NCBI GenBank assembly: GCA_965218935.1
Contig: CBDCMH010000011.1
Coordinates: 372,001-436,000 of the forward strand
Direction: 5' to 3'
DNA from: JADFOI01 sp965218935
Lineage (GTDB): Bacteria; Acidobacteriota; UBA6911; RPQK01; JADFOI01
DNA length: 64,000 nucleotides
A program made the position numbers and the translations under genes. Below the pieces are notes generated by a model, which ran no database searches, was not told where the DNA came from, and worked only from the letters and a program-made list of their open reading frames with translations. Below, one piece after another: positions 51,855 through 60,934 of this stretch (the first letter of the stretch is position 1; each line of letters begins with the position of its first letter).

Positions 51855-51856
51855 CA

Positions 51857-52084
51857 CTAGTGTCTCGTCCCAGGAATACCATGACATTTGCTGATGGGTC
51901 TTGCGACGAGCGACGCAGAGATCGCCCGCAACCCCCATCAGCCCGAAGGGTGGTGGCGGGACGGCATCGATTTCTTTGTCGCTCCTCTTCCACGATGCAC
52001 GGACATCGCGTCGTCGTTGCTTCGCGAACTCGACGCCGTCGCGCTCGCCACAAGTGTCATGGTATTCCTGGGACGAGACACTAG
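51857..52084. repeat. CTAG-flanked inverted-repeat element, copy D
   Basis: About 228 bp. Terminal inverted repeats of 33 bp or more: ctagtgtctcgtcccaggaa at the left and its reverse complement at the right, with only about one mismatch over the first 32 bases. No gene inside. Its right CTAG is shared with the start of copy C. A remnant of one end is at 40863-40877. The length and structure fit a MITE mobilised by an unknown transposase with CTAG preference. Confidence 0.75.
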
Positions 52085-52266
52085 CCCGGATTATGCATAA
52101 ATTCTCTACTGCAGCGCCGAAATCATCCGCCCTGCCTGCATTCCACTCGGTCGGCCTCCTCAACGTACTGTAGGGAGTACGTTGGCAGTAGCCTCCCGTC
52201 GTGCGCCTTGCCAGGTCGGCGCTTTCGTTGCTTCGTGACGAGAACATATGCATAATTCGGGTTTAG
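52081..52266 (+). repeat. Non-autonomous inverted-repeat element, copy C
   Basis: About 186 bp between copy D and the PgpH-like gene. Ends: ctagcccggattatgcataa and its inverse near acatatgcataattcgggttta. Inside, aacgtact and agtacgtt (8-bp arms) pair, as in copy A. Confidence 0.72.
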
Positions 52267-52274
52267 GCGGATTG

Positions 52275-52283
52275 TGGTATAAT
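52275..52283 (+). promoter_or_regulatory. Extended -10 promoter for the PgpH-like gene
   Basis: TGGTATAAT is a perfect extended -10 element; TATAAT lies at 52278-52283. Any -35 would fall in the end of copy C (52255-52260), so the repeat may have shaped this promoter. The gene begins at 52408; the 125-bp leader shows no other feature. Confidence 0.5.
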
Positions 52284-52407
52284 ATCCGCTGTACACAAAG
52301 ATGACACCACCCTTAAACTCCCACGTTGCAAGAGATTCCCGATTGCCCATCTGTGGCTAATAACCGGCAGCGCAGAGGATGTGCTGCACTTTAAGTGAGC
52401 AATCTAA

Positions 52408-54777
52408 ATGGCTGACAATCCCGCACGAAAATCAAGTCAAAGAAGCCGGTTGGCCAAAATGTTCCTGGGCAGCAGTAGAGACCGTAAGAGCCTGGCCGCC
52501 CGTTTGATGCTTCTGGAGACTGCCGTTGGGCTTGGTCTGGCGCTGGTCGTGACCTCTTTGTTGGTTCGATTTGAGTTTCAGAATATCCCGGGTTACCAGA
52601 TCGGTGACATTGCTGATCGAACCATTGAGGCCCCCCGTGATTTCACCATCGAAGATCGGGACGCCACCCTTCAAAGGCAAGAGGAAATCAGATCCACCGT
52701 GCCTGTGATTTTTGATCTGGACCTGCAGGTGAATGGCCGAATCACGGCCGAGCTTCGTGGGGCCTTCACTGAAGCACGCCACCTGCTTACGGAAGAGGGC
52801 CTCAATCCCTCGGGCTCCAACCGGCTGTCCCGAGCGGCTCGGGACAAGCTTCTCCCCCCCTTGCAGGAGCTGCTACCGAGATTCGATCAGGACAATGTCC
52901 TGGAGATTTGCCTCAGGCACTCCTTCTCCCCTTCCCTGGAAAACCAGATGCTGGTGCTGGTCCAAGAGGCTATGAAGCCTCCTGGTGTGGTCTTGACCCG
53001 GGATGTCCTTTTGCGTCACCAGGACCGGGGCATGATTCTGCGCAATGCGGTTACGGGCCAGGATGAATTGCTCAATGACTGGATGGCTCTTCGAGACTTG
53101 AGCCAGGCACGCGACCTCGTTGGACAAAACCAGTATGAGTTGACGGCAGTCAGTGGCGAGGACAAAAAACAGATCCTTGCTTTCCTGGACGGTTGGATTG
53201 TTCCCAATGTGAGCCACAACGAGAGGGCAAGCATGGAACTGGAGCAACTGGTGATCCAGGAGGTGGACCCGGTTCTGATTCGGATCAAGAAGGGCAGGAC
53301 TCTGGTTCGAGCTGGAGATGAGGTAGAGGCCAGAGAGAGGGTCCTCCTGGAGCAGTTGAGGACGCTGCAGCAACCGCGCCGGCGGCTGGGCGAGTTCGTC
53401 GGGATCTTTCTCATCGTCAGCTTTTTTCTGTTCACGATCTGGCAGTACTTCCTGGTTTACCAAAGCGAGCAGAAGAAGAAGCGCAATCGTTATCTGCTGG
53501 TGGCTCTCATTCTGTGTGGAACCTTGCTGGTGACCAAGATCTTCATCGCCATGGGCGATCTCATTGTGGGAAGCCTGAGAATTGAAGAGCTGCAGGACCC
53601 ATCGAATTTTTATTTCCTTGCGCCTCTGGCACTGGGAGCGATTTTGACCATTCTCCTGGCGGGCGCTCAAGTTGCCATCCTTTACTCCTTGTCGTTTGCC
53701 GTTTTCGTGGGTCTGCTGACCGGAGAGACGGTGATGTTCGTTTACTCGTTGATGGGGAGTCTGGCAGCTATTTACCTGCTGGACCAATACCGTGAAAGAG
53801 CAGCCATCATCAAAGGGGGAGTTTTTGTTGGTGCTGTGAACATTCTGGTCGTTTTGGCTCTTCAGCTCTATTCTTCGGAAACCGGTTTCCAATCGATTCC
53901 CTTTGCGGCGCGTGCGGCGTGCGGATTATTGAGTGGGCTGTTCGCGGCCATGTTGTCCTCTCTCTTCTTGCCGATTTTGGAATCGGTGTTCGGGATTACC
54001 ACCGATATCAAACTGCTCGAGCTCTCCAGCTTGAATGCTCCCATTTTGAGACGCCTTGCCGTAGAGGCTCCGGGGACCTATCACCACAGCATCATCGTCG
54101 GAACGCTGGCCGAGGCGGGAGCCGAAGCGATTGGGGCCAATAGCCTGCTGGTTCGAGTGGGAGCCTACTATCACGACATTGGGAAGTTGAAGACGCCGGA
54201 ATATTACATCGAAAACCAAATCTACATCTCCAACAAACATGAAAACCTCTCACCCAGTATGTCCAGCCTGATCCTGGCCAGCCACGTGAAGGATGGTCTG
54301 GCCCTTGCCGACGAGATCAATCTGGTTCCGGAAGTCCGTGACCTGATCCCCCAACACCATGGCACCAGGCTGATGAAATATTTTTATGAGAAGGCTCGGG
54401 ACGCCTCCGACGGAAAAGACCGAAAGGTCAACGAAAATGACTTCCGCTATCCCGGACCCAGGCCACAGAGAAAAGAAGCGGCCATTCTGATGTTGGCGGA
54501 TCAAGTGGAGGCTGCCGCTCGAACCCTTCAGGAACCCAATCCCAGTCAGATTCGCGGCCTGATCCGGCGTTTGATACAGGTCAACATTCAAGAGCGGCAG
54601 TTCGATGAATGTGACATTACCATGAAGGATCTGGATAAGATCCTCCGGGCTTTCGAGCGAGTCATTACAGGAATGCATCATCACCGGATTGAATACCCGG
54701 GGTTTGATTTCAATAAGAGGGTGGAAGAGAAGCAAGCGTTTGAAAAGACACCGACCGAAAGTCAACGTATTCAATAG
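52408..54777 (+). CDS. 7TM-HD family phosphohydrolase (PgpH-like)
   Basis: A 789-residue membrane enzyme. After an N-terminal helix (MLLETAVGLGLALVVTSLLV) comes an extracellular domain of about 270 residues, then a seven-helix region (residues 330-510) and a C-terminal HD domain. The HD motif is seen in APGTYHHSIIVGTLAEAG and GAYYHDIGKLKTPEYYIEN. PgpH homologues hydrolyse cyclic di-AMP; the substrate here is not proven. It precedes ybeY and the CorC-like gene, a well-known order (pgpH-ybeY-corC). Confidence 0.93.
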   Translation: MADNPARKSSQRSRLAKMFLGSSRDRKSLAARLMLLETAVGLGLALVVTSLLVRFEFQNIPGYQIGDIADRTIEAPRDFTIEDRDATLQRQEEIRSTVPVIFDLDLQVNGRITAELRGAFTEARHLLTEEGLNPSGSNRLSRAARDKLLPPLQELLPRFDQDNVLEICLRHSFSPSLENQMLVLVQEAMKPPGVVLTRDVLLRHQDRGMILRNAVTGQDELLNDWMALRDLSQARDLVGQNQYELTAVSGEDKKQILAFLDGWIVPNVSHNERASMELEQLVIQEVDPVLIRIKKGRTLVRAGDEVEARERVLLEQLRTLQQPRRRLGEFVGIFLIVSFFLFTIWQYFLVYQSEQKKKRNRYLLVALILCGTLLVTKIFIAMGDLIVGSLRIEELQDPSNFYFLAPLALGAILTILLAGAQVAILYSLSFAVFVGLLTGETVMFVYSLMGSLAAIYLLDQYRERAAIIKGGVFVGAVNILVVLALQLYSSETGFQSIPFAARAACGLLSGLFAAMLSSLFLPILESVFGITTDIKLLELSSLNAPILRRLAVEAPGTYHHSIIVGTLAEAGAEAIGANSLLVRVGAYYHDIGKLKTPEYYIENQIYISNKHENLSPSMSSLILASHVKDGLALADEINLVPEVRDLIPQHHGTRLMKYFYEKARDASDGKDRKVNENDFRYPGPRPQRKEAAILMLADQVEAAARTLQEPNPSQIRGLIRRLIQVNIQERQFDECDITMKDLDKILRAFERVITGMHHHRIEYPGFDFNKRVEEKQAFEKTPTESQRIQ

Positions 54778-55168
54778 GCAGCGAAAAATTTCCGTCGAAA
54801 TGAAGGCGTTGAGAAACTTTCTGGACAAGCTTTCCAGTCAGATGGCCCTGCAGACCTGTTTTTCAGTGGTACTCGTTAGCAATGCGGCGATGAAAAACTA
54901 CAATCGCGAGTTTCGCGGTGAAGACAGAGCCACCGATGTTCTCTCATTCCCCTGTGAAGATGGTGACGGTGGAGAAGAACCCTACCTGGGAGATATACTC
55001 ATCTGCATGGATGCTGCGGCCCGCCAGCAAACCAAGACTCTGTTGGCGGAACTTCAGGTACTCTCCCTCCATGGACTGCTCCATCTTCTCGGATACGATC
55101 ACGAAGCCGATCAAGGAGAAATGGAGACACTGGAGGGAAAACTAAGGAGGGAATTTCAACTTCATTGA
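54689..55168 (+). CDS. ybeY: Endoribonuclease YbeY (rRNA maturation)
   Basis: Single-strand RNase needed for 16S rRNA processing. The body has RATDVLSFP and the zinc motif HGLLHLLGYDH near the end, typical of YbeY. With start TTG 54689 the protein is 159 residues and overlaps the pgpH end by 89 bp. A shorter TTG start (54704 or 54749) is possible, because the conserved part (VNVFNRQRKISVEMKALRNFL) begins later. It is followed by the CorC-like gene in a 4-base overlap. Confidence 0.92.
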   Translation: MNTRGLISIRGWKRSKRLKRHRPKVNVFNRQRKISVEMKALRNFLDKLSSQMALQTCFSVVLVSNAAMKNYNREFRGEDRATDVLSFPCEDGDGGEEPYLGDILICMDAAARQQTKTLLAELQVLSLHGLLHLLGYDHEADQGEMETLEGKLRREFQLH

Positions 55169-56481
55169 GCGGGTATAGCGTAGGATTATTCACGGTCGCC
55201 TTTCTCATCGTCCTGCTCTTCTTGCTCTCCGTCCTGGAGAGTTCCATTTCCCGGATCTCTCGATTGTCCCTGAAGGTTCTGGCGGAGAGAGAGAAGGAGA
55301 CCAAATTCCGTCTTTTGGAGGACATCGCAGAGGATCGGATCCAGTTTGTGCTGCCTCTCAAGTTTGGCGCGCAACTTTCGGTCGTCACTTCATCCGTCCT
55401 TGTGACCTGGCTGTTTTTTAGTTCCGATTTACCCTATGCCCCAGGGTGGGCCCTGGCCGTGATGGTGGCCATTGTTGCCCTGTTTCGCCAGTTGTTTCCC
55501 AGAATGATTACTCAGTCTGAACCGGAACAGGTTCTTCTCCGCTTTCTTCCCCTTTTCAGGCGGTTCTATCCCCTTTTGTGTTGGGTCAGCTCTCCTTTGA
55601 TCACCCTCTTGCGGGTTTCCAAGGCTTCCAGGGAGAACAACCACGTGGCAGCGGGTTCCGAGGAGGAGGCCAGTGAAGAAGAGATCCAGGCTTATTTGGG
55701 TGTGGGAGAGGAAGAGGGGATCATCGAGGAGGAGGAAAGCCGGCTGATTCAGTCGGCCCTCGAATTCGGGGACAGGCTGGTCCGTGAGATCATGACTCCC
55801 CGCACGGAAATCGTGGCGATTGAGGAAACAGCCACCATCGCTGAATTGAAGGACCTGATCGTTTCCAGCAAATTCTCGCGAATCCCGGTGTACCGGGAAC
55901 AACTCGATCAGGCCATCGGAGTCGTGTACGTCCGCAACCTCTTGAGCTATCTTGGCGACGGGGCAGGGAACGAGCCCATTACCCCGCTGATCCATAAGGC
56001 ATGGTTTGTGCCGGAGACCAAGAAGGTATCGGAATTGTTGAAGGAGATGCAGCGCAATGCTGAGCATCTGGCTATTCTGATTAGTGAGTACGGATCGATA
56101 TCGGGATTGGTCACCATGGAAGACATGATTGAGGAGATTGTGGGAGAAATCCGTGACGAGGATGAGCTGGAGAAAATCGATCTGACCGATGCGGGAGACG
56201 GGAGCTATATCGTGAGTGGAGGAGCCGAGATTGAGGAGCTGGAGGAGACCCTGGAAGTCGATTTCGGGGATCTGGACGTGACCACGGTCTCAGGGCTCAT
56301 TGTGGGTCACCTGGGGAAAGTTCCTTCTGCCGGTGAAACCGTGGTTTTGGATGGGCTGTCGGTTGAGATTCTGAGCGCCGACCGAAAGAGGATCCAAAGC
56401 ATGCGGGTGAGGAAGTCGGAAGCTGAAGGTCCTCCGCCCCTGGGTCAGAAGAGAAGAGTTGAGGGCCGAAGAGCCAAATAG
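55165..56481 (+). CDS. CNNM/CorC-type membrane protein with CBS domains (hemolysin-like)
   Basis: A 438-residue protein. Three or four N-terminal helices form a CNNM domain (LFTVAFLIVLLFLLSVLESSIS). A CBS pair follows (about 195-320; RIPVYREQLDQAIGVVYVRNLL and HLAILISEYGSISGLVTMEDMI), then a CorC_HlyC domain. Relatives act in magnesium/cobalt handling. The start is TTG 55165 overlapping the ybeY stop. It closes the pgpH-ybeY-corC run and precedes ribD by 69 bp. Confidence 0.93.
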   Translation: MSGYSVGLFTVAFLIVLLFLLSVLESSISRISRLSLKVLAEREKETKFRLLEDIAEDRIQFVLPLKFGAQLSVVTSSVLVTWLFFSSDLPYAPGWALAVMVAIVALFRQLFPRMITQSEPEQVLLRFLPLFRRFYPLLCWVSSPLITLLRVSKASRENNHVAAGSEEEASEEEIQAYLGVGEEEGIIEEEESRLIQSALEFGDRLVREIMTPRTEIVAIEETATIAELKDLIVSSKFSRIPVYREQLDQAIGVVYVRNLLSYLGDGAGNEPITPLIHKAWFVPETKKVSELLKEMQRNAEHLAILISEYGSISGLVTMEDMIEEIVGEIRDEDELEKIDLTDAGDGSYIVSGGAEIEELEETLEVDFGDLDVTTVSGLIVGHLGKVPSAGETVVLDGLSVEILSADRKRIQSMRVRKSEAEGPPPLGQKRRVEGRRAK

Positions 56482-56550
56482 AAGTAGAGAGAGAAGAGAA
56501 CGATCGGGGTAGAGCTGGGAGACGAATCGGAAACAGCGCAGGAACGGTTC

Positions 56551-57612
56551 ATGAAGCGGGCCATCGCTTTGGCCCGTCGGGGGGTGGGTCGAGTCAGCCC
56601 CAACCCTCTGGTGGGGGCGGTACTCGTTAAAAACGGTCGAATCGTCGCCGAAGGGCATCACCTTTACGCAAAGAAAGACCACGCCGAGGTGGTGGCCCTT
56701 GAACGAGCGGGGCGACGAGCCACCGGGGCCAGTCTCTACCTCAATCTGGAACCCTGTACCCATCAGGGAAGAACTCCTCCCTGTGTGGATCGAATCCTCG
56801 AGGCCAGGGTTGCTCAGGTTTACGTGGCGGTGAGAGATCCCAATCCCCAGGTGGCCGGAAAGGGCATTCGACGGCTTCGAAAACAGGGTATCGCTGTTCA
56901 TGAGGGTCTTTGCCGGGATGAGGCCATCGTTCTGAACGAAAAATACCTTCACTTCATGAAGAGGAAGCGACCCTTTGTGCTGTTGAAACTGGCCATGACC
57001 CTGGATGGCAAAATCGCCACCGGCAGCGGCCAGTCCCAGTGGATCACCGGTGCCCAAGCACGAAAAGAGGTCCACCGGCTGCGCTATGAGTACGATGCCA
57101 TTTTGGTGGGCGTGAACACCCTCCTCAAGGACAATCCCTCCCTGGACGTGCGTTGGACCCGATCCAATTCCATGATCAAGGTGATTGTGGATTCCAGTTT
57201 ACGGACGCCCACCAGGGCCAAAGTATTCAACTCCTCGGATCAGGTCATCATTTTCTGTGGCCGCCAGGCTGCGAAGAAAAGACTGGAAACCTTGTCCAAG
57301 AAGGCAACGGTGATCCGGGTGTCGGGAAAAAAGGGGCAGTTGAGCTGGAAGGAAGTCCTGGCCCACCTGGGGCGGTTAAAAGTCACCAGTCTGATGATCG
57401 AAGGGGGGAGCCGGGTCGCCGCCTCCGCTCTTCGAGCCAGAGTTGTCCAGCGAGTCAGCTTCTTTTACGGTCCCAAGCTCCTGGGAGGCGGTGGACTATC
57501 GGGCATCGAGGATTTGGGTATCGCCGGTTTGAAGGAGGCGATCCAGCTGGGCCCGCTGCGTCTGCGACGCCTGGGCCCCGATTTCGTGGTAGAAGCCGAC
57601 GTCGAGTCCTAG
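56551..57612 (+). CDS. ribD: Bifunctional riboflavin deaminase/reductase
   Basis: Two steps of riboflavin synthesis: pyrimidine deamination and sugar reduction. The 353-residue protein has a deaminase domain (DHAEVVALE and LEPCTHQGRTPPCVDRI, zinc ligands) and then a reductase domain (LKLAMTLDGKIATGSGQSQWIT, MIEGGSRVAASAL). The stop codon at 57610-57612 lies in a CTAG used as IS target, so the protein end may have been altered by insertion. No other rib genes are next to it. Confidence 0.95.
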   Translation: MKRAIALARRGVGRVSPNPLVGAVLVKNGRIVAEGHHLYAKKDHAEVVALERAGRRATGASLYLNLEPCTHQGRTPPCVDRILEARVAQVYVAVRDPNPQVAGKGIRRLRKQGIAVHEGLCRDEAIVLNEKYLHFMKRKRPFVLLKLAMTLDGKIATGSGQSQWITGAQARKEVHRLRYEYDAILVGVNTLLKDNPSLDVRWTRSNSMIKVIVDSSLRTPTRAKVFNSSDQVIIFCGRQAAKKRLETLSKKATVIRVSGKKGQLSWKEVLAHLGRLKVTSLMIEGGSRVAASALRARVVQRVSFFYGPKLLGGGGLSGIEDLGIAGLKEAIQLGPLRLRRLGPDFVVEADVES

Positions 57613-59061
57613 CAGCCCGTGGTGGAAGTACATTTTCTGAGCTCAGGTGGTACCCACCGGTGGAAGCAGCGAAGGGATCGCTGAGTTGGGTTTTTCGGGC
57701 CAAGCAGCCGGAATCAGTCCGAACAGGCCCTTAAGACGCTTGAACAGCGACAAAATCAGTAGCATCAGGGCGCAAATCCGCCCCTGCAGACCCCGCGGCG
57801 TTCCCACACCCAGGCTCTGACGCATCAGCATCCCCAGATTGAAGGCGCTCACCTGGATCAGCAGTCGCTTCAACACATTCTCATGTCCCCGGACATGCAG
57901 CCGTCTCATCCCTCCGCTCCCGTACAGATGCGCACAGGGTCGCTCCAGCTGCTCTCCTCGTTGCCGCAGCAGCCGCTGCCCTCGCTCTCCCCGGATGCGC
58001 CGCCGATTCGCATACACCGCTTCCTGCCCCTGCCGGTCTCCTCGCCAGCGTCGCTTCCCTCGCCTCGGTTCGCTCACATAGCTGCGCAGTCCCACCGCAT
58101 CCAGGTCCACCATCCGCTGCGTGCTGTGATACCCCTTGTCGGCCACCACCTCTTCGATGCCTCGTCCCTCCGGCAGCGCTTGTTCCACCTTCTCGGCCGC
58201 TTCCGTCAGGGTCTTCACCATGGTCTGCGTGTCCCCTTGATCGGCTCCCTGTACCGTCACCGAGACAATCGCTCCGGTCTCCAGATCCACTGCATGCTCC
58301 GCCTTGTGCGCCAGGTGCGTCCGCCCGTCCTTCATTCTGGTAATCCGCGCATCCGCATCATGCGGGTGCTTCCAAACCCGGTTCGATCCTTTGCCCGTGC
58401 GCTTGCGGTCCAGTTTGGCCAGATCTTCCCGTCGCGGCGTCTCAATCCCGGAGGCTTTCGCCAGCTCCATCAAAAACTCTTCATACCCCTGCTCGCTGTC
58501 CCGGCGCACGATGCTGCGCAGCGCTGCATTCGCTTCCAGCGTAGTGGCATCGATGCCGATCGTCTTGCCCCGCAGCAGGCCGCTCGCCCCGATCCGCTTC
58601 AGTACCCAGTCAAAGACTGCTTCGTGGGTAGCCACATCGATCAGTCGTCGGGTTCGGGAGATCGTGGAGTGATCAGACGGCGACTCGCTCAGTTTCAATC
58701 CCAGAAACTCTCGCAGTGCCAGAGAATCAGCTGCTCTCCAGGCTATTCCTCGTTCCGATCCGATCCCTTCGAAATACCCCACCAGCAGCAGCCGAAAGTA
58801 CACTCCCGGAGCCAGGCTCGGTCGCCCCATCTTGTCTGCATAGAACTTCGCACACAGTCCCTCCACGAAGTCGTCAAAGCCGTGTTCGTTGAAAAGGCCA
58901 TTCAGTCTTTCGTAGAAGGGATGGCCGGCGGTGCGGGGCAGCTCACTGGTGGCGACCCACAGGTCTTCTTGCTGTCGACGTTTCTTTTTCCCCATTGCCA
59001 TGGGGTCACTCTAGTGTCGCTGTGTGACCCCTTATCCTCGACTTTCACCACGGACTGCTAG
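57609..59061 (-). mobile_element. IS1182-like insertion sequence
   Basis: About 1.45 kb between two CTAG copies (57609-57612 and 59058-59061). Terminal inverted repeats of about 20 bp: cagcccgtggtggaagta at the left and the inverse of tactttcaccacggactg-type sequence at the right, two or three mismatches. One transposase gene. The insertion lies at the ribD stop codon. Confidence 0.85.
57643..59001 (-). CDS. IS1182/DUF772-type transposase
   Basis: A 452-residue transposase. The DUF772-like domain is seen as MGRPSLAPGVYFRLLLVGYFE and SESPSDHSTISRTRRLID. The DDE core follows: IGIDATTLEANAAL, DKGYHS and the final AHLYGSGGMRRLHVRG. Apparently intact, so the element may be mobile. Start at 59001 or two codons later. 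The C-terminus ends in a low-complexity tail (AAWPEKPNSAIPSLLPP). Confidence 0.9.
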   Translation of the reverse strand: MAMGKKKRRQQEDLWVATSELPRTAGHPFYERLNGLFNEHGFDDFVEGLCAKFYADKMGRPSLAPGVYFRLLLVGYFEGIGSERGIAWRAADSLALREFLGLKLSESPSDHSTISRTRRLIDVATHEAVFDWVLKRIGASGLLRGKTIGIDATTLEANAALRSIVRRDSEQGYEEFLMELAKASGIETPRREDLAKLDRKRTGKGSNRVWKHPHDADARITRMKDGRTHLAHKAEHAVDLETGAIVSVTVQGADQGDTQTMVKTLTEAAEKVEQALPEGRGIEEVVADKGYHSTQRMVDLDAVGLRSYVSEPRRGKRRWRGDRQGQEAVYANRRRIRGERGQRLLRQRGEQLERPCAHLYGSGGMRRLHVRGHENVLKRLLIQVSAFNLGMLMRQSLGVGTPRGLQGRICALMLLILSLFKRLKGLFGLIPAAWPEKPNSAIPSLLPPVGTT

Positions 59062-59067
59062 GGGATT

Positions 59068-59165
59068 CCTCCGGAATGTAGGAGGCACCTCAGGTGCCGA
59101 ACTCCTGCCAAATAACCACCCATTTTTCGGATTCGGCACCTGAGGTGCCTCCTACATTCCGGAGG
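59068..59165. repeat. Perfect 34-bp inverted repeat around a 30-base centre
   Basis: Left arm 59068-59101 begins cctccggaatgtaggaggca; right arm 59132-59165 is its exact reverse complement. Each arm also contains the palindrome ggcacct-c-aggtgcc. It could fold as a long hairpin or cruciform. It starts 6 bp past the IS end, between the IS1182-like element and the HTTM gene. It may be a small mobile element or a strong terminator-like structure; no T-tract follows. Confidence 0.75.
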
Positions 59166-59272
59166 TGCCGAAACCTGGTGAACGGGTGGGACGTCCCCAC
59201 GTTTAGGCAGGACTAGCTGCGCGGGCCTTCGTACGGCCGGATTTCTTTTCCCCCAACCTCGCCCGCACCATA

Positions 59273-60162
59273 TCAGGAAGCGTACCCGGATCGAAGCGTA
59301 CCCGGATCAAGGAAGAGTAGATAACTGGCGATGATGGAGTAGGAGAAGACGTGAATGTTCATGGTGAAGGCGATGCCGACATGAAAGAGAGTCCCCACCA
59401 GAATGGCGGCCGGGCGAGTTTTCCGAGACCAGAGGAAGACAGGCACAAGAAACTCGATCACTACACTGAGAAAGGCAAGGACGACCAGGTTTTCGGGTAC
59501 AGCCACGAACTCCTGTAGCTGCGTGAGCCTCTTTTCCTCCGATGCCAGCTGCTGGCCGACGTGGAAGGAGAGGACCTCACCCCGAAGGAAGGCGGGGCTG
59601 AGTTTATGAAAAGCGGCATAGAAATAGACGATGCTGAGCTGGACCTGGATGAGGCGCTGCCAGGTGAGAGGACGCATGCTGCCCAAAAGTGAGTCCAGCT
59701 TAGACTTGCGCTCTCGTAACATTCTGAAGAGTGCTTTGACCGAGAGAGCGTCATTGGCTGGAGAGAGGAGAAGGAGAAGCAAGACCAGGAGGACAAATAG
59801 GGGTGATTTCGGAAATTCATCTGGTCGGCGAAGAAAACGTATCCCTGAAGGAGGATCAACATTCCGCAAGAGAAGCGCATCCACACCCCGATACCTAAGA
59901 GAAAGATGAAGGGGAACTGGAGGTGGTGCAGCCAGAGGTAGGTTTGCAGAGGTACGGGCTCAATGAAGGAGATATAGGGAAGGTGAAATCCTCCTTCAAT
60001 GGCGAAGAGGCTCCTGCTGCGTGTGGTGAAGACTTCTCGGCAGAGGAGTATGGCAAAGAGGATGCGGAACAGACCCAGTGTGAAGGTGCTGCCTTGGGAA
60101 AACCAGAAAGTTTCCCATGCTCGCACCATCTTTTGGTCAAATGAAACCTGCTGCTGGTTCAA
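59273..60162 (-). pseudogene. HTTM (vitamin K-dependent gamma-carboxylase-like) membrane protein, frameshifted
   Basis: Two frames together make one HTTM-type protein. The first (from ATG 60162) reads MNQQQVSFDQKM, FTLGLFRILFAILL and GYVFFADQMNFRNHP, then loses conservation. The second, ending at 59273, continues with LFVLLVLLLLLLSPAND, VQLSIVYFYAAFHKLSP and NIHVFSYSIIASYLLFLDP. They join at a run of four C (coding strand) near 59800-59803: one extra C would restore the reading. Real decay or an assembly error is possible. The soluble domain usually attached to such proteins is encoded by the next upstream gene. Confidence 0.8.
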
Positions 60163-60177
60163 TAGCAGAAAACCCTT

Positions 60178-60648
60178 CTAATTGAGTACGCCGTAGTTCG
60201 CGGCGGTACAGAGATCCACTTTGGAATCGACGATATCCACCAGATTCTTGTCGGTGCTCACGGCGCATTGCACCTTGGCCCGGATGTTTCCCAGAACACC
60301 GTTTTGTCGAGCCCCGTCACAGAGCCAGGCATGAAAATAGGGAAGACGATCCCGGTGGAAAATCGTGATGATGCGGTCCCACCGGTAGAAAGCCTTGTGA
60401 TAAGGCATGGGCTTGGTTTCCCCATCCGGAGTGGTCAACATGTAGACAGCCTGGCAATCATAGAGCACAGAGTACATGTTCCAGCTGAAGTCGGCGCGCG
60501 ATTGAAGCTTGTCCTGGAAAACTCCTCGAAGCGGGAGCAGAAGCTGAATGCTCAGGTAGATCAGAATGAAAAGGTTTTTCCCCCAGCTCACTGCTATTTC
60601 TCTCCTAGATCTGTGCTCCCAGTTAATACTTTCCCATTTTTGCCGCAT
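60178..60648 (-). CDS. Soluble partner domain of an HTTM-type protein
   Basis: A 156-residue protein with one membrane helix (GKNLFILIYLSIQLLLPLRG, about residues 23-42), then a beta-rich extracytoplasmic part (SRADFSWNMYSVLYDCQAVY, LTTPDGETKPMPYHKAFYRWD) and a Cys-containing end (CAVSTDKNLVDIVDSKVDLC). The FSWNMYS stretch resembles the segment C-terminal to the HTTM core in gamma-carboxylase-like proteins. It is 15 bp upstream of the HTTM gene on the same strand, so a two-gene split version of the same protein is likely. Function is unknown. Confidence 0.7.
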   Translation of the reverse strand: MRQKWESINWEHRSRREIAVSWGKNLFILIYLSIQLLLPLRGVFQDKLQSRADFSWNMYSVLYDCQAVYMLTTPDGETKPMPYHKAFYRWDRIITIFHRDRLPYFHAWLCDGARQNGVLGNIRAKVQCAVSTDKNLVDIVDSKVDLCTAANYGVLN

Positions 60649-60666
60649 TCAGAGCAATTTCAATAA

Positions 60667-60693
60667 AAAAAGGGGCGCACAATGTGCGCCCCT
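60667..60693 (-). terminator. Rho-independent terminator for the interrupted pilus gene
   Basis: On the minus strand, an 11-bp GC-rich stem (aggggcgcaca / tgtgcgcccct) is followed by a T-run (ttttttt). It lies 30 bp past the C-terminal remnant's stop at 60723 and before the HTTM partner gene. Confidence 0.8.
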
Positions 60694-60722
60694 GCAACAG
60701 TGGAATTGATGAACCCTGGGTA

Positions 60723-60894
60723 TCAATCGGGAATAAGGACCTGCCTGAAGCCCAGATTGACCACGTCACGGAAGCGGGGAGTCCCTGGAGGCAGCTTATC
60801 CAGCTCCAGAAAGTCCTCGTCAAAGGCGTAATCTCGGGTGGGGGGTTAGTAAACGGTAGCGCAGCACTTGTAAATGCCCGTGGCGTACTCGGAG
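60723..60894 (-). pseudogene. C-terminal remnant of a PilX-like pilus gene
   Basis: Continues the frame that is open up to 62440. It reads EYATGIYKCCATVY, then a TAA stop at 60846-60848, then PPTRDYAFDEDFLELDKLPPG to PRFRDVVNLGFRQVLIPD and a second stop at 60723. The second stretch looks like the conserved end of such pilus proteins, so the TAA is a later lesion in addition to the IS insertion. The terminator is directly downstream. The N-terminal part is 62440-63549. Confidence 0.7.
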
Positions 60895-60934
60895 TGTACG
60901 TCTTCAGCGAGAATGGGACATTTGGGGTTCCAAG

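Noticed and set aside
51801..52253. 150-residue minus-strand frame over repeats C and D
   Set aside because: It lies in non-autonomous repeats; similar peptides occur because the DNA is repeated.
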